Shown piece after piece: positions 7,503-15,700 of a stretch of DNA of 18,796 bases. How positions within the stretch are numbered: the first letter of the stretch is position 1; every line of letters begins with the position of its first letter. Location of the stretch: positions 1 to 18,796 of the forward strand of contig CAMYZK010000013.1 of NCBI GenBank assembly GCA_947303825.1, in the 5' to 3' direction. The notes beneath the pieces were generated by a model that was not told where the DNA came from, ran no database searches, and worked only from the letters and a program-made list of their open reading frames with translations. The stretch comes from an uncultured Prevotella sp. (lineage in GTDB: Bacteria; Bacteroidota; Bacteroidia; Bacteroidales; Bacteroidaceae). A program made the position numbers and the translations under genes.

Positions 7503-8288
7503 TCAGCTGCCAGCACCATTACAATCGGGACAGGTCATGCTACCGCTACCTTTGCGGAGTGAACTGCGACCAGCACCACCTGCTCCACCCCATGCTTCTT
7601 CGCCAGAGCCGCCACATTTCTTGCAGCCGTGAGTAACTCCGAATGGAGGACCAGGAATCTTTTCGTCATACGAACCTTTTCCACCGCACTTAGTGCATTT
7701 CACCTTGCCTGTACCATTACAAGTGGGACAGATATTTCCGGCTTGTGAGACGTTGATGCTGGCGGTCTGCTCGTCGGCAGTGAGCGTAATGATGCCGCTG
7801 CGCTTGCCTCCATCGTTGGCTGTTGTGGTCACCGTTAGCACGCCAGAGACATAATCGGCAGTGAAGCCGTCGGGGGCCGTCACTTGCAGGGCACCGTCAG
7901 TGTCGATTTTCACGGTCTTACTGCCGCCGTCCTTCTCAAATTCCAACGTGTCTTTCTCAGCAGTGATGTGCGTACACTTGGCCATCTGTCTTACAGCGAT
8001 TGTTGCCGTCACCTCGCCCGAAGCTAACACGATGTTGCCCTCGCGCACTTTGCCAGAGTCGTTCTTCGCAACTTTGACCAGCAGTGAGCTGTCCTGCAAC
8101 TCAGTAGTTACCCACTCGGGACACTCATTAACTTCCCATGAGCCGTCGGAGCTAACACTTACAGGCGCCTCGCCACCCTCAAGGGTGAACTCTACTTGCG
8201 CCTTGTCGGGGGTGATAAAAGTGGCACGATGGCAAGCGCCAAGCGTCAGCAGTGCCACGAGAATTGCAATTAACGATAAGTTCTTCAT
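7503..8288 (-). CDS. lipoprotein with two BACON domains and a DnaJ-type zinc-binding cysteine-rich module
   Basis: A 261-residue protein. It starts MKNLSLIAILVALLTLGAC, a lipoprotein signal peptide with Cys19 as the likely lipidated residue. Residues about 26-103 and 104-182 form two BACON-type beta-sandwiches: each has F-x-x-GG, a W or equivalent core residue, an LxVxxxxNDxGKxRxGxI pattern, and ends in VRQMA or VSQAG. BACON domains are common at the N-terminus of Bacteroidota surface proteins and are thought to help bind glycans or mucin. The C-terminus carries four CxxCxGxG motifs, CPTCNGTG (187), CTKCGGKG (198), CKKCGGSG (222) and CPDCNGAG (253), which is the zinc-binding pattern of DnaJ/Hsp40. 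There is no J domain, so it is not a classical Hsp70 partner. The last motif sits at the very end of the protein. No acidic surface-export signal follows Cys19, so which side of the outer membrane it faces is unclear. It is transcribed alone from its own promoter, opposite to its neighbours. Confidence 0.88.
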   Translation of the reverse strand: MKNLSLIAILVALLTLGACHRATFITPDKAQVEFTLEGGEAPVSVSSDGSWEVNECPEWVTTELQDSSLLVKVAKNDSGKVREGNIVLASGEVTATIAVRQMAKCTHITAEKDTLEFEKDGGSKTVKIDTDGALQVTAPDGFTADYVSGVLTVTTTANDGGKRSGIITLTADEQTASINVSQAGNICPTCNGTGKVKCTKCGGKGSYDEKIPGPPFGVTHGCKKCGGSGEEAWGGAGGAGRSSLRKGSGSMTCPDCNGAGS

Positions 8289-8335
8289 AAACCGTTTTTG
8301 TTAGGTTATACATTATATGTTTCAGATTTATAATG

Positions 8336-8367
8336 CAAAGTTACGAGCTTTTTCGCAAACTGCCAAA
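8336..8367 (-). promoter_or_regulatory. promoter of the BACON lipoprotein gene
   Basis: Read on the minus strand, TTTG (8367-8364) and TAACTTTG (8343-8336) are separated by 20 nt, close to the Bacteroidota TTTG/TAnnTTTG consensus. Transcription would start about 40 nt before the ATG at 8288. A second -7-like box, TATCTTTG (8394-8387), lies upstream but has no good partner. Confidence 0.65.
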
Positions 8368-8402
8368 TAATATTAGTTTTTGGGTGCAAAGATAATAATT
8401 AT

Positions 8403-8459
8403 TTGGCGAAAAGCTGCTAAACTGTGACTTTTTTTTTATGTTTAGCAGGTTTACGCCAA
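8403..8459. repeat. long inverted repeat with a poly-T loop
   Basis: Outer arms ttggcg (8403-8408) and cgccaa (8454-8459), inner arms ctgctaaac (8414-8422) and gtttagcag (8440-8448). Three further A-T pairs between them give a stem of about 20 positions with two mismatches. The 17-nt loop contains nine or more T. It lies upstream of the lipoprotein promoter; its role is unknown (operator, transcript hairpin or remnant of a small element). Confidence 0.7.
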
Positions 8460-8501
8460 TTTTTTTCGGACTTCTTTCTGCAAAAGGCATGCACTTTTTC
8501 A

Positions 8502-8521
8502 TTGCTGACCCAGGTCAGCAA
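8502..8521. repeat. short palindrome
   Basis: ttgctgacc / ggtcagcaa around a 2-nt centre: a perfect 9-bp inverted repeat in the gene-free stretch. It has no T-tract and no gene next to it. It could be a protein-binding site or part of a dispersed repeat. Confidence 0.6.
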
Positions 8522-8562
8522 CAGCCAGACGCACCCCCCTGCGCTCTACCTCTGGTCGCTTG

Positions 8563-8625
8563 CCGCTCGGCTCTGCCGCTTTCACCGCTCGGCTCTGCCG
8601 CTTTCACCGCTCGGCTCTGCCGCTT
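8563..8625. repeat. 22-nt tandem repeat, about three copies
   Basis: A 22-nt unit beginning ccgctcggctctgccgct starts at 8563, 8585 and 8607; the third copy is cut after 19 nt. Small ORFs here only reflect the repeat and are not called. The 13-mer acctctggtcgct just before it (8548-8560) recurs at 8965-8977. Confidence 0.85.
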
Positions 8626-8680
8626 GCTACTGAAAGGACGCAAGAAAGCGAAGCGACTGAAAGAACCGAAGGGACGCAAG

Positions 8681-8804
8681 AACTCCAGTAACTCATGAAC
8701 TCATAAACTCATGAACTCATAAACTCATGAACTCCAGTAACTCCTGAACTCATAAACTCATAAACTCATGAACTCATAAACTCTTGAACCTCCTGAACTG
8801 CGTG
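8681..8804. repeat. octanucleotide AACTCATR array in the gene-free region
   Basis: Fourteen or fifteen units of 8-9 nt, mostly alternating aactcatg and aactcata, with variants aactccagt, aactcctg, aactcttg and aacctcctg. The aactc core is shared with the 7-nt arrays inside both giant genes (6679 and 18506). Confidence 0.88.
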
Positions 8805-8866
8805 ACCATTTCCGAATAGGGTGGGGCTACATACACTCCCATCTGTAACTGGGGCGGGTAAAAACG

Positions 8867-8930
8867 AATCCTTCACCATAATATATTGATATTCAGTTAA
8901 ATATGTAGTTGGTGAAGGATTTTTTTTATT
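8867..8930 (+). terminator. plus-strand terminator-like hairpin with no gene upstream
   Basis: An 11-bp stem aatccttcacc (8867-8877) and ggtgaaggatt (8911-8921), an AT-rich 33-nt loop, then ttttttatt. On the plus strand this fits an intrinsic terminator, but no plus-strand gene lies between 7264 and it. It may end a small RNA, or be part of a dispersed repeat. The rest of 8805-9060 shows nothing else recognisable. Confidence 0.55.
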
Positions 8931-9061
8931 CTTTCATTACTTGTTATTAGTAAGCCAGCAAGAGACCTCTGGTCGCTCTCATTGTCTGTTTTGTCGCCTT
9001 TATTGTTTCTTTTCTTACCATATTGTAACTTTATGTCAAAATAATTGCAGCAATATGCATG

Positions 9062-9088
9062 TTGTTTGGATTTTTTTTTGTATCTTTG
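9062..9088 (+). promoter_or_regulatory. promoter of the BspA-like/giant gene operon
   Basis: TATCTTTG at 9081-9088 is a perfect TAnnTTTG -7 box 30 nt before the ATG at 9119. Upstream, TTG (9062-9064) or TTTG (9065-9068) may be the -33 element, but the spacing (16 or 12 nt) is shorter than the usual ~20. The spacer contains nine T in a row (9071-9079). Confidence 0.6.
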
Positions 9089-9118
9089 CGCACTATAGTA
9101 TATTTTCTACCAGTAACT

Positions 9119-12100
9119 ATGAAACGAAGATTATTATTACTAAGCACCCTTTTAGCTCTGCTACTGTCGGTCTCGGTCTCTGCCCAGCAATGGACGGTGA
9201 TAGAGCTGCCCGCAAAGGTGTCTGACATGCCGCAGCTGGTGCAAGACCAGTTTGGCTGTACCTACCAGGAGCTGCCCGACAAGTACGAGCTCACCCATGT
9301 GCGATTTACGGGTACCGATTTCTATCGCGAGGACTACGACAACGAAGGGCAGAATGCCATCAAAGCCCTGGTCATTAAAGCAAAGGTTCTTGACTTGTCG
9401 CAGGTGAAGGACAACGAAGAGAGCCGTCAGTGGTATGCCGACAGCTATTACTACAAAGACGATTATCCCGGCCCCGCACGTATGTATTACTTTATCAGCT
9501 ACTTCACTAAAGACTCACTCGAGCACTTTCTCTTCCCCAAGACGATGACTCGTATCAACAGCAGCTTTGGCGGCGGAAAGAAGCTAAAGCAGGTGACATG
9601 GCCCGACCGTGTAGAGAATATATGGTCAAACATGTTCAGTAACTGTGAAGGCTTGGAAGAGATGACTATTCCCGAGGGGGTAACAGTGCTGCCAGACCAA
9701 TGCTTCCGCGGATGTTCGTCGCTTACCAGCGTCACCCTGCCCTCCACGCTGAAGACTGTTGGCGACCAGGTGTTCCGTAGCTGCAATGCCCTGGAGACCT
9801 TTGCCTTCCCCGACGGCGTGGAGGCCATAGGCAACGACAGCTTCCTCTACTGCAAGGGGCTCAAGCGGGTCGTGCTGCCGCAATCTGTCACTAGCTTAGG
9901 CTACGGCACCTTTAACCGCTGTGATAATCTGGAGAGCGTCGCCCTGCCCGACAGGGTGAAGGAGATTGGCGGTAGCATGTTCTCCTGCTGCTATAAGCTG
10001 ACCAGCGTCAAACTGCCCGACAGCACGGAGACCATCGCCGGTGATGCCTTCTCCTATTGCTCTGCATTGAAGAGTGTCACCGTGCCAGCAGGAGTAACCT
10101 CCATCGGAACGAGCGCTTTCAGGCAGACCGCCTTGGAGGAGTTCGACATGCCCGATGCCGTCACCACACTGGGCGAGTATGTCTTCGAGGGCTGCAAACA
10201 GCTGCGACGGGTGCACCTCAGCCGACGGCTGACCACCATCCCCGTGCGCACCTTCAGCGACTGTCAGGCACTGGAGGAGGTGAACATCCCACAGCGTGTC
10301 ACACGCATAGAGCACGATGCCTTTGTGCGCTGCTACAAGATGCCCTCGCCGCTGCTGCCCGAGGGTTTGACGCATCTTGACGAGTACGCCTTCTGGGACA
10401 CGCGCTTCGACCACATCAACCTGCCCTCCACCTTGCAGATTATCGGCAGGGAGTGCTTCCGCTACAGCCACCTGCGCAGCATCGACGTACCGGCCAATGT
10501 GGTGGAAATAAAGCAGGGAGCCTTTGAATACTGTGACAGTCTGCGCCACGCCACCCTGCCCGAGGGGTTGCTCTACCTGCAGAACGAGGCGTTTCGCGAC
10601 TGTCCTTTGCTAGAAGACGTGGCCCTGCCTGCCGGCCTGCGCGTTCTGGGCGAGTGGGTGTTCCACGGCAACAAGAGCAAGAAGACTTTCGTACAGCCAC
10701 CATTGGTCAACGTGGTGCCCAATCACATCTGCTGTGCCTGTGAGAACCTGACCAGCGTCACCCTGCACAACCGCATCACCCGCATTGACGGCAATGCCTT
10801 CGACGGCTGTAAGAAGCTTTCCCGCATCGACCTGCCCGAAGGACTGGAGACCATTGGCAGCTGGGCTTTCGTCAACTGCCCGCTCACTGAAATCAACATT
10901 CCTTCATCAGTGCGCAACATCGAACCCCGTGCTTTCAACGGAGGCCTGTACAGCCGTGTGGTGGTGCCCGAGGGCGTAGAGAAAATACGTGAGCGTGCCT
11001 TCTACAGTAAGAACCTGCGCTATGTGGATTTTCCAAGTACCGTCTCGCTGCTTGAGGAATGGGCTTTCCAGGGCGACGGCCCGGCCTGCGACAGCGTCAT
11101 CATACGCAATCCCCTGCCACCACTCACCTGGGGCGAGCAATATCGTAGCTGGCATGGCGGCACCCTCTATGTTCCAGCACAGTCGGTGGAGGCATACAAG
11201 AATGATGGCGTGTTCAAGAAAGGCTTTGTGAACATCCTGCCCCTCACGGGCTACGATGCCAAGAACATTGTGGTGGCAACCACGGTGTCTACCGACTCCA
11301 CCTATTTCCCCATTGTCAACAATGCCAACCTGACCATAGCTCATCAGGACTGGCATAAGGACTTCTGCTCCGGTCACCTGCATGTGGGCAGCAAGGTCAA
11401 CTGGCCTCTCGACCACCTGCGCTATGACTATCGCCAGCCATGGCAGAACTATGACTGGGAAAACAAGCAGGCCTCTGGCTCCCTCATCAACGAGGGAACG
11501 ATGACGGTGCAGTCGATGGAGGTGAACCTGGAGTACCCCGTAGACCAGTGGCTCTTCTTCACTGCTCCCTTCGACATGAAGGCCAGCGACCTGGTCTGCA
11601 ACGACCCGCGCACACCCTTCGTGCTGCGCACCTTCGACGGGGCACAGCGAGCCAGTGGCAACCATGCCCGGGTGTGGGCCGATGTTGACCCGCAGGCCAC
11701 GCTGCAGGCCGGCCGGGGCTACATACTGCAATATGGTTCCTACGCCTATCAGTCGGGCTTTAACAGCTGGAGCAGGATGAATGCCGACAAGGTGTTCAAC
11801 CTGAAGAACTCCTCGCCGCTGCACACCTTTGCACTCAGCAGCCAGCCCGTCACCATTCCTCTCGCGGAATACAAGGGGACCTATCCGCACAACGAGGGTT
11901 GGAACATGGTGGGCAATCCCTTCATGGCCTACTTCGACATAGAGCAGCTGGAGAGCGATGCTCCCATCATCGTGGCTGTTCGCAACAACTTCAAACACTT
12001 TCAAGCCGTCAGCCCCCTTGACGATGACTACCGCCTGAAACCCCTGGAGGCTTTCCTTGTCCAGCGCAGTACGGCCCAGACTTCCATTACCTTCAACCCG

Positions 12101-12775
12101 GCGGGGCGTCAGGCCGACTTTGTAAGCCACCGCGAGTCAACGAACAGTGCCCGCCATCTGCGTCGGCAGCAACTTCGTAGGCAGCGTGTAGTCTATGACG
12201 CAACGCTGTTGCACCACAGTGAGCAAGGCGACAGCCTTATGGCCACCACCCGCCTCGTCGTCACGCCGCGTGCTACCGAGGGCTACGACCGTGGACAGGA
12301 CGCTCCGCTCTTCACTATGGACGACGACTTCACCTCCCTCTACACCCGCAGTGGAGGACTGCGCTACAGTCTGAACGAACAGCCACCCACCACGCAGAGC
12401 GTGCAGCTGGGCATGCATCTGGCCGAGGCCGGAGCATACACCATCAGCATCACTACACACGGCAGTGAGGTTAGCGGTTTTGACAGCGGTGTCCTGCGCC
12501 TGCTCGACAAGGAGACAGGTGCTGTCACTGCTATTACCGAGGAGGCATCCACCTTCACCATCGACGAGCCCACGACGCTGAACAGCCGTTTCCTGCTTAT
12601 GCTGGGCGACGGCATCACCTCGGTAGAGTGTGTTGAGGCTTCCCCTCAACAAGACGATGCCGTCTACGACCTGCAGGGCCGCAAATTGTCAAATAGTAAA
12701 ATGGACAAATGGTCAGATGGTCAAATGCCAAAGGGCCTCTACATAAAGAACGGAAAGAAACACATACATTATTAA
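9119..12775 (+). CDS. BspA-like leucine-rich repeat surface protein
   Basis: A 1218-residue secreted protein. The start at 9119 gives a clean signal peptide (MKRRLLLLSTLLALLL...SAQ) and lies just past the promoter; an in-frame ATG at 9059 would sit upstream of the -7 box. Residues about 128-670 hold roughly 23 repeats of 22-23 residues with the LRR_5 (BspA/TpLRR) pattern LPxxVxxIGxxAFxxCxxLxxVxL, for example PEGVTVLPDQCFRGCSSLT. A BspA cap follows, TLYVPAQSVEAYKND, then a beta-rich region without a named family, and a C-terminal domain also found in the first ORF of the window. The tail is VYDLQGRK...KGLYIKNGKK. BspA-family proteins bind host matrix proteins or other cells in oral and gut bacteria; the same role here is inference. 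The gene is followed after 10 nt by the second giant gene, so the two are surely co-transcribed. Confidence 0.92.
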   Translation: MKRRLLLLSTLLALLLSVSVSAQQWTVIELPAKVSDMPQLVQDQFGCTYQELPDKYELTHVRFTGTDFYREDYDNEGQNAIKALVIKAKVLDLSQVKDNEESRQWYADSYYYKDDYPGPARMYYFISYFTKDSLEHFLFPKTMTRINSSFGGGKKLKQVTWPDRVENIWSNMFSNCEGLEEMTIPEGVTVLPDQCFRGCSSLTSVTLPSTLKTVGDQVFRSCNALETFAFPDGVEAIGNDSFLYCKGLKRVVLPQSVTSLGYGTFNRCDNLESVALPDRVKEIGGSMFSCCYKLTSVKLPDSTETIAGDAFSYCSALKSVTVPAGVTSIGTSAFRQTALEEFDMPDAVTTLGEYVFEGCKQLRRVHLSRRLTTIPVRTFSDCQALEEVNIPQRVTRIEHDAFVRCYKMPSPLLPEGLTHLDEYAFWDTRFDHINLPSTLQIIGRECFRYSHLRSIDVPANVVEIKQGAFEYCDSLRHATLPEGLLYLQNEAFRDCPLLEDVALPAGLRVLGEWVFHGNKSKKTFVQPPLVNVVPNHICCACENLTSVTLHNRITRIDGNAFDGCKKLSRIDLPEGLETIGSWAFVNCPLTEINIPSSVRNIEPRAFNGGLYSRVVVPEGVEKIRERAFYSKNLRYVDFPSTVSLLEEWAFQGDGPACDSVIIRNPLPPLTWGEQYRSWHGGTLYVPAQSVEAYKNDGVFKKGFVNILPLTGYDAKNIVVATTVSTDSTYFPIVNNANLTIAHQDWHKDFCSGHLHVGSKVNWPLDHLRYDYRQPWQNYDWENKQASGSLINEGTMTVQSMEVNLEYPVDQWLFFTAPFDMKASDLVCNDPRTPFVLRTFDGAQRASGNHARVWADVDPQATLQAGRGYILQYGSYAYQSGFNSWSRMNADKVFNLKNSSPLHTFALSSQPVTIPLAEYKGTYPHNEGWNMVGNPFMAYFDIEQLESDAPIIVAVRNNFKHFQAVSPLDDDYRLKPLEAFLVQRSTAQTSITFNPAGRQADFVSHRESTNSARHLRRQQLRRQRVVYDATLLHHSEQGDSLMATTRLVVTPRATEGYDRGQDAPLFTMDDDFTSLYTRSGGLRYSLNEQPPTTQSVQLGMHLAEAGAYTISITTHGSEVSGFDSGVLRLLDKETGAVTAITEEASTFTIDEPTTLNSRFLLMLGDGITSVECVEASPQQDDAVYDLQGRKLSNSKMDKWSDGQMPKGLYIKNGKKHIHY
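12698..12729 (+). repeat. octanucleotide array in the tail of the BspA-like gene
   Basis: Units aaaatgga, caaatggt, cagatggt, caaatgcc, encoding part of SKMDKWSDGQMPKG. It occupies the same place in the C-terminal tail as the array at 7187-7218 in the first giant gene, although the rest of the two proteins is unrelated. Confidence 0.8.
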
Positions 12776-12785
12776 TATACAGCCC

Positions 12786-15700
12786 ATGAAACGACTTCTG
12801 AATACCTGCTTGCTGTGCCTGCTTTATGCGACGGTGATGTTTGCACAGCCGCAGACCCACACCCTTACGGTGAAGACCCTGCCGCAGGGTCTGAGCAGTT
12901 TCACTGTTGCCTATGTTCCACACGGCAGCAATAGTTGGAACTACCTCAACAACGGCAACAACACCATAGTCCAGATACCGGCAGGATGCCGGACCTATGT
13001 ACAAGTGGATGCTATGTACACAGGATGGAAAATCGTAGACTGGCATGTCACCCAGGGAAATGCCGTTATCACCAGCTTAACCTATGAAAACAAACGGGCG
13101 GAGTTTGTCATGCCCGATGAAGACATGGTTCTTACTCTCGTCTTGGAATATAATCCCGACAACCCCGACAACCCCATGCCCAACGCCTGGTATCCCGATG
13201 AGGGGTTGCTGGTGGCAGACTATGTGACTGGCCAATACTACTCTGATATCCTGAGAAAGCTTGTTCCCGAAGAAGACAATGTGCTTGTAAATACCATTAT
13301 CGTTGGAGGATACGTAAAAGACTATTACGCTTACGTGATGGACTACCTGACTAGCGAAAGGTATCCATCGCTGCGGCGTGTTGACATGAGCCGCTTGGAG
13401 AACACGGATGACATGAACGTGAATGATGTGAGAAACCGCCCATGGGAGCAGCTGCTGCTGCCAGCCTGTGTGAAGAGCTTCGGCCGCAACGCATTCGAGG
13501 GCACCTACCTCAGCGAACTCACCATCTATGCCACTACGCCGCCAACACTGAGCTACAACCTGGGGAGTGACGGCCAGAGGCATCAGGCATCCTTGCCGTC
13601 GCCTGCCGGTCTTACCGTCTATGTGCCCGAACAGTCGCTGCCGCTCTACGCGGCTGCCTTTGGATGGAAAGAATACGACCTGCAGCCCATTGTGGAAGAT
13701 GCTGCCAACCTCAACGTCAGCGTGCTGCCCGACGGTGGCGACTTGTCGCCATACTACGGCATGGTGCTCGAGATAGTCGATTTGAAGAGTCTCTTCACCC
13801 GTTCCATGATTATTGGCAACAGGCAGGACTACACCTTCTTCACCCTACCCAAGAAGACCAGCTACGATGTGCGACTGCTTAGCCGTACAGGCAGCGTGGT
13901 GGCGCAGGCAAAGAATGTGCTCCTTGGCGATGACGATGCCAATGTCAAGCTGACAGGACTGGGGCATCCTTGCGAACTGAACCTTACGGTGAGCGACGGG
14001 AAGGCTACAGTAGCACGCGACCTGTACAGCTGCCTGTGGCTTAATGCCGACGGACGCATCATTGCACGTGGAGAGAAAGTGGGAGGAATACTTGAGGACG
14101 AGCCCGTGCAGGCACTCGTCACGCTGACCGACCCAGTGCTGAAGGCTACATACCGTGAGCGCGACACGCTCAGCATCAGCCGGCCAGGAGACTACGCAAA
14201 ACAGGGACTCACGCATAAGCTGCGCCCCATTCCTACTCACAGGCTCACCACTGTGGTAGAGCGTGCCGACGGCAAGTTCTTCAGCCGTGAGACAGCACAG
14301 CTCACTATAAACCGCTCGGGCAGCGGCGAACTGGTGCGCCAGCTGTCGTTTAGTTCATTACTCCCGTCTGGGGGCCTGAGCAGCGGTCTGCAAGAACCAC
14401 TGCCCGAGGGCGACTATGAGGTGACGGTGCGTGTGGAGGACACCAACCTGAGCACCGTGACGCAGCACCTCAGGCTGACTGCCGACCAGATGCTCACCTT
14501 CAGCCTGAGCGAGGCCAACGGAAGTAACGTCGGCCTGAAGTGGACACACTATGGAGTGGCTGCCGAGGGAGACGATGCCAACACTGCCGTAAGTAGCAGG
14601 AAGAGCACCATTGGGGCTCCCATCACGCTGCGCGACGTGACAAACGGCCGTAGCCTCACGGGGTTTGCCTTTAACAGTGCTGGCGACCTGAGGCTACAGG
14701 AGAAGCTGGAGCCCGGCACCGAAGTGGAACTCACACTGGGCAGTGCCAACAACCAGCAGTATGCTCCTGTCACCATGCCTGCCAAGGCCGATGCCGACGG
14801 AAACCTGAGCTATGACATCACTACCCGCAATTACGGCACACTCAACGTTAGCTTCACCGCCACCGAGTGCAGCCGCGTGTCAATGCGCATCTATGATGGC
14901 AAGGGTAAGCTGGCTGCCACCGCCAACGCCGTCACTACCACCAAGGCCTTCACGCTGCTCAAGGATGACAACTACACCGTTGTGCTGATGGAGGGAGGAA
15001 CCATGGCCGATGCCATGAACACCCTGGCCGACGTGGAGAAATTCCTGCGCAAGAACACCGACTACGTGATGCGTGAGGTCAAGGTAAGGTCGGGCATGAC
15101 GGCTGCTGCATCCTTTACCACTGTGCCCGCTCTGCGCAGCGACGTGCACATGTATACCGACGATACCAATACCCGCATTTCGCCCAAGAAGGCTCAGCTC
15201 ATGGCTGGCACCTACCAGACAATGAGCACACAGGTGGTGTTCCTGCCTGAGTTTAAAGGGCGCATCAGCAACCTTCAGGCTGTCTTCGACCTGCCCGACG
15301 ATGCTGCCATGCCTCTCGTCGAGGGGTCGGTAGTGTTCGACAATGCAAAGGCTACTTACACCCGCAACGGTTCGCAGCTCATCGTGCCCATTACGGAAAG
15401 GCGCCTGCTGCGCTTCTGTGTCGTACCCCACGAGGCAGGCGAAAAGAGCATCAGCGGGAAAATAACCTTCCTTCTCGACGGAGAGAAGTGCGAACAGCCG
15501 CTGTCGGCAGCATCGTTTACGGTGAAAGACGCAGATATCAATGTTGTTGATGTATCGGCCAGCAAGGAAGTTGCGGTCAACGGAACGTCTCTGCCCAGCG
15601 TGCCGGTCACCATCTTTGTCAACGATGAAGAGACAGCTACGCTGACCAGCAACATCTATGGAGAATGGGCTGCCAGAGTGCCGCTGTCGCGTACCTACAA

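Noticed and set aside
7861..8304. 147-codon plus-strand open frame opposite the lipoprotein gene
   Set aside because: The minus-strand frame has a lipoprotein signal, two BACON domains, cysteine motifs and a promoter; this one has none.
8424..8698. Small plus-strand open frames in the gene-free region
   Set aside because: They run through the 22-nt tandem repeat and the octamer array and encode only repeat-derived sequence.
8681..8804. CRISPR array
   Set aside because: The units are 8-9 nt and adjacent, with no spacers and no cas genes nearby.
9059..9118. Earlier in-frame ATG at 9059 for the BspA-like gene
   Set aside because: It lies upstream of the promoter's -7 box, and the ATG at 9119 gives a cleaner signal peptide.
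10907..12130. 407-codon minus-strand open frame, and other long minus-strand frames such as 2411-3367 and 3542-4483
   Set aside because: They are opposite clear coding sequence, have no recognisable domains or promoters, and arise from the base composition of the real genes.
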